Positions 61,170-64,000 of a DNA stretch of 64,000 bases are shown here, piece after piece. How positions within the stretch are numbered: the first letter of the stretch is position 1; every line of letters starts with the position of its first letter. The notes under the pieces were generated by a model, which made no database searches, was not told where the DNA came from, and saw only the letters and a program-made list of their open reading frames with translations. The translations under genes and the position numbers were made by a program. Source of the stretch: Acorus gramineus (taxonomy: Eukaryota > Streptophyta > Magnoliopsida > Acorales > Acoraceae); contig CM060849.1 of NCBI GenBank assembly GCA_030737835.1, forward strand, positions 15,977,216-16,041,215. The letters run 5' to 3'.

Positions 61170-62211
61170 TATTGTTATTGTCAAAACCTTTACATCATGT
61201 TGTTGTTGTAAAGGTTTTGGCAAGACACATGGGTGGGTGACACCCATTAAAGCTACAGTTTCCGACTCTGTATCAGTGTGCGAGGTTTAAACAGGGGGCG
61301 ACAGTGCTCTTTTGAAAGGTGCGTGGGCAAACGGGCTACTGGGATGTAAAACTACGAAGGGCGACTCAAGCAGAGGAGGTAGAGCAATACTTAGATTTGT
61401 TGGAACTCATGAGGCTACAAGTGATAACTCCAGCTGCTACGGATTCAGTGGTGTGGTGGTCAGCTTCTGGTGCGGGTTTCTCGGTGAAATCGGGATATGT
61501 TTGGTTGAGGAGGTCGAGGCCCTCTTTGGCGGTCATAGTAGCTAAACATGGGGAGGTTTGGGGTTGCAAAGCACCTTTGAAGGTGAAAATGTTTATGTGG
61601 ATTCTATATCAACGTAAGGTTCTTACGAGATCACGCCTCGCACGTTGGGTCACGGGAATCATGGTGGAGTGTGGGTTATGCGGAGCAGATGTGGAGGCAA
61701 CGGATCACTTGTTCATAACGTGCCCGATGGTCCAGGGAGTGTGGGAGAGGCTTCGTTTGGCTACTTTGTTGGACACATGTTTCCATGACCTGGAAGGTAT
61801 GTGGGCGGTTGGTAAACGGATGCGGCAAGGAGGAGACAGATCGGGTAAGACCAAGGTCTCTCAATTGCTCATACAGGCTATGGTTTGGGCGAATTGGTTA
61901 ACTCGGAACCAAGCAATTTTCTCGAATCAACGATCCTACAGTGAGAATATTTGGGCTAGGGTGAAGGGGTTTATTCGGGACTGGGGTAAATATTGTGCTA
62001 GGGCGGGGGACATGAGTTCCATGATGATAGATTGTTCATTATGTAGGATGTGGCCCCTTCACTAGAACATTGGCAGATCTCTCCTCTGCTATTGTCTCGG
62101 GTGACGCGGGTCCTCCATTTTTCTTTTATGATTTGTTTTAATTGGATTAAGCTCTTGATATATTAAAGCGTCGGCCTACCGTTTTATTAAAAAAAAAAAA
62201 TATTGTTATTA
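61170..62211 (+). mobile_element. 5'-truncated LINE with long open ORF2 end, upstream of FCA-like gene
   Basis: TATTGTTATT at 61170-61179 recurs after the poly-A (A-run 62189-62200, then TATTGTTATT), a likely 10-bp target duplication. The frame 61319-62065 encodes 248 aa with the zf-RVT region: VWGCKAPLKVKMFMWILYQR, CGLCGADVEATDHLFITCPM, VQGVWERL; and the C-terminal MVWANWLTRNQAIFSNQRSY, ENIWARVKGFIRDW. It is the best-preserved ORF2 end here. Its 5' end begins with a hairpin (CAAAACCTTTACA / TGTAAAGGTTTTG, 61182-61221). Confidence 0.8.
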
Positions 62212-62459
62212 TTATTTCAATAAAATGAGATTAAAGTAGATGCCCTGGAACCTTATAAAAAGAGTGATGATGTCACGAAGAAGGAAAAAAAGAACAGTGC
62301 ACAGTTAACCGAGATCCACCCCTATTCCGCGTATCAGGTGACCAACACAGTCGACCACAAATTCGCGAACCCTCCTCCTCCCTCTCCCAACTCTAACACC
62401 CGCACATACAACAGAGATTGATCAAACGAAGAACTTCAAAAAGACTGGTTTTTGTTAAC

Positions 62460-62847
62460 ATGGACAGACACAGAGGAGGAGGAGGAGGTGGTGGTGGTGG
62501 CGTCGGTGGAGATGATCGAGGTAGGAGTCGAGATCGGGACCGAGACGGCGGCAGCGGAGGAGGGAGGCCGTCGAGGGGTCCCTCGAAGTGGTCCTACGGT
62601 CCCCCGGAGAGTTCTCCTCCGAGCCAACACCACAACCGGTTCTCTCGTTTTGACGGCGGCGGAGGTGGTGGAATAGGGTACCATCCTTACCGTGGAGGGC
62701 CCCACGATGGGTTCCGGTCCGCGCACGGGGGTTTCGTTGAAGAAGGCGGCGGCGGCGGCGGAAGAGGGGGACCGCCGTTTCCGATGGGCGGGCAGAGACG
62801 CGGTGGTGGACCTGTCGGGGGAGGTGGCAGAGGTGGTCCTTTTACTG
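62460..62847 (+). CDS. FCA: first exon of a glycine/arginine-rich RNA-binding-type protein, FCA-like
   Basis: The first ATG at 62460 opens a 129-codon exon ending at a good donor, ACTG|GTATGC. The product starts MDRHRGGGGG, then an RD/RG-rich run, RPSRGPSKWSYGPPE, FSRFDGGGGG, YHPYRGG and PFPMGGQRRGGGP. Many dicot and monocot FCA proteins begin MDRHRG..., have a GPSRWS-like phrase, Gly/Pro/Arg-rich low complexity and a GQ(K/R)RG motif before the first RRM, so an FCA homologue (RRM/WW protein in 3'-end processing and flowering time) is my reading. No RRM lies in the window, because the next exon is beyond 64000, so other Gly-rich RNA-binding proteins remain possible. Phase 1 at the donor. A LINE tail ends only 260 bp upstream. 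Confidence 0.55.
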
Positions 62848-63251
62848 GTATGCTTTGTTTTTCTCTTGCGTTCATTATGTTTCTGTTTTATTTCCATCAA
62901 TTTGACTTTTTTTTGGGCAATCATGGTGTTTGTTGTTCAATTTGGTACTGGTTTAGGGTTTCGGGGATTATCTGTTGTTTGTTATGTTTGGTGTAGGATA
63001 TACCATTCAAGAAAGTGAATATGGTGCTGCAACTACATTAGAGGAGTCGATAAGGCATCCTAACCTCTGTGGGGAAGAAAACTTAAAAAGAAGAAGATGA
63101 ATAAAAAAGGGTTTTAAAATGTCGCCCGAATTTGTGGAGAAACAAAACGATATGGAGAATTCCAGTGTTCCTTTTAGTTGAGCAATATAATATCTGTAGC
63201 ATTTCTGTGTCGATGTAAACTTCTCCATTCCAACCAAAGGTTCCCAAACTG

Positions 63252-63615
63252 TTAGTTGGATTTTTTTTTCCCTTGAAAAGGACGTAGGAGCATCTATTGA
63301 TAAAGAGGCCCCAAACCTAAGGAGACGAGGGATCTCCGTTCAAAAACTTAAACTAAGATAGAAACTCAAAGATAGCAGAAAGAAAAATAAGGGGAGGCCT
63401 CCTCATGAGGTATGGAGTAGATTGCCACCTCCCGAACCAAAGTTTGCCCATAATAGGAGGATGAACTTCAAGAATCTTCTTCACCCAATCTTTAAGGATG
63501 GAGGATATTGCCGCCCATGTGTGTGTTTCAAATAAAACCTCTTTTTTTGGTAGACGCATTCATTGCGGGTATGCTCCAACAAACCACGAGGGATCAACCA
63601 TTGCAATTAGTTGAA
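63252..63615 (-). mobile_element. short LINE insert in the FCA-like intron
   Basis: T-run at 63261-63269 (poly-A of a minus insert), tail palindrome GGAGACGAGGGATCTCC at 63321-63337, and ORF2 end 'VLFETHTWAAISSILKDWVK' at about 63540-63480. Truncated at about 63606. TTAGTTGGA (63252-63260) and TTAGTTGAA (63607-63615) are probable short target duplications. It is antisense to the gene. Confidence 0.7.
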
Positions 63616-63885
63616 GTTGGAGTTTCTACTGTCCACATTGAATCCAAGTTAATTGAAGCCCTTTGTTCCAGCCTTCCAGGTCAGAAATTGTTGAGGCCTG
63701 GAGACATAACCCATCTCGACCATTCACACTTAATCATTGAATTTGTTGTTTTTATCCAAATCATTGAATTTGTTACTGTTTATCCTTTCGGATAGCATAA
63801 GGTTCAGGTACAACAAGTCTCTGAGTCCCATTTCTTTTTATGTTATTTGTTTACTAATCTATGTATGATGCATGACGGACAACAT

Positions 63886-64000
63886 GATGGCTTGTTGTTT
63901 CAATTAGACTCTCATGTCCAAAATGACATACAACAAGATGGCTTGTTGTTTCAATTAGACTCTCATGTCCAACATGACATACAAAAAGATGGCTTGTTAT
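63886..64000. repeat. 51-bp minisatellite running off the window
   Basis: GATGGCTTGTT starts at 63886, 63937 and 63988, giving a 51-bp period. Each unit contains TTTCAATTAGACTCTCATGT and ATGACATACAA. Two full units and the start of a third are visible; the array continues beyond 64000. Confidence 0.95.

Larger units (their letters stand above)
62848..64000 (+). other. first intron of the FCA-like gene, incomplete
   Basis: T-rich intron sequence after the 62847 donor, with no coding exon recognised before the window ends. It contains a LINE (63252-63615) and a minisatellite (63886-64000). A 95-aa frame at 63508-63795 overlaps the LINE end and has no homology I know. Confidence 0.5.

Noticed and set aside
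62436-62924. 162-aa frame antisense to the FCA-like exon
   Set aside because: Ser/Thr/Pro-rich mirror of a Gly/Arg-rich exon; the sense frame has a good start and donor.
1-64000. CRISPR arrays, operons, phage or bacterial features
   Set aside because: The short repeats present are microsatellites, a minisatellite or transposon ends. The genes have introns and plant homologues.

Overview
This is a nuclear plant chromosome window. The evidence is canonical GT-AG introns in long AT-rich intergenic space, GC-rich glycine/proline-type coding exons, and the usual plant repeat mix: LINEs with zf-RVT tails, hAT and Tourist-like MITEs, a tRNA-derived SINE and an LTR fossil. The GC-rich codon use of the cell-wall protein gene and the bloated, LINE-filled introns would suit a monocot outside the grasses, but that is a weak inference.

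Layout. 1-10.4 kb has no gene I can support; it holds a poly-G tract, a nested foldback element, a hAT element with an exact 8-bp target duplication, a pair of near-palindromic foldback elements and a Tourist-like MITE. 10.6-12.1 kb (+) is an intact hybrid proline/glycine-rich secreted protein (8-cysteine domain) with a TATA box and a probable 3'-UTR intron. 12.1-15.6 kb is intergenic with two inverted-repeat elements. 15.79-31.37 kb (-) is a six-exon gene for the CCR4-NOT subunit CNOT10 (811 aa predicted), three of whose introns (3.4-5.6 kb) are packed with LINE, SINE, MITE and tandem-duplication debris. 33.75-40.36 kb (+) is a ten-exon RIF1-like gene (1115 aa predicted), divergent from CNOT10. 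41.52-59.21 kb (-) is a sixteen-exon gene for NAA35/MAK10, the auxiliary subunit of N-terminal acetyltransferase NatC (714 aa predicted), tail-to-tail with RIF1. 59.2-62.4 kb is AT-rich intergenic DNA ending in a LINE that sits about 260 bp before the start codon of the last gene. 62.46 kb onward (+) is the glycine-rich first exon of a gene I tentatively read as FCA-like; its first intron runs off the window and contains a LINE and a 51-bp minisatellite.

The genes are unrelated in pathway: cell wall (HyPRP), mRNA deadenylation (CNOT10), replication timing/telomere or DNA repair (RIF1), co-translational N-terminal acetylation (NAA35) and probably RNA processing/flowering time (FCA-like). All three complete multi-exon models were built by hand from splice consensus; every exon junction keeps the reading frame and the joined lengths agree with the families, which is strong internal support.

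The best second-look items are: a Tourist-like MITE inserted in one copy of an 82-bp tandem duplication whose sister copy preserves the empty site; a stem-loop motif recurring at the 3' ends of at least seven LINE copies; a SINE with A and B boxes and 16-bp target duplications; a MITE flanked by an inverted fragment of itself and a copied flank; and the GILPP-repeat HyPRP with a GGA trinucleotide expansion. I saw no clearly undescribed multi-gene system.
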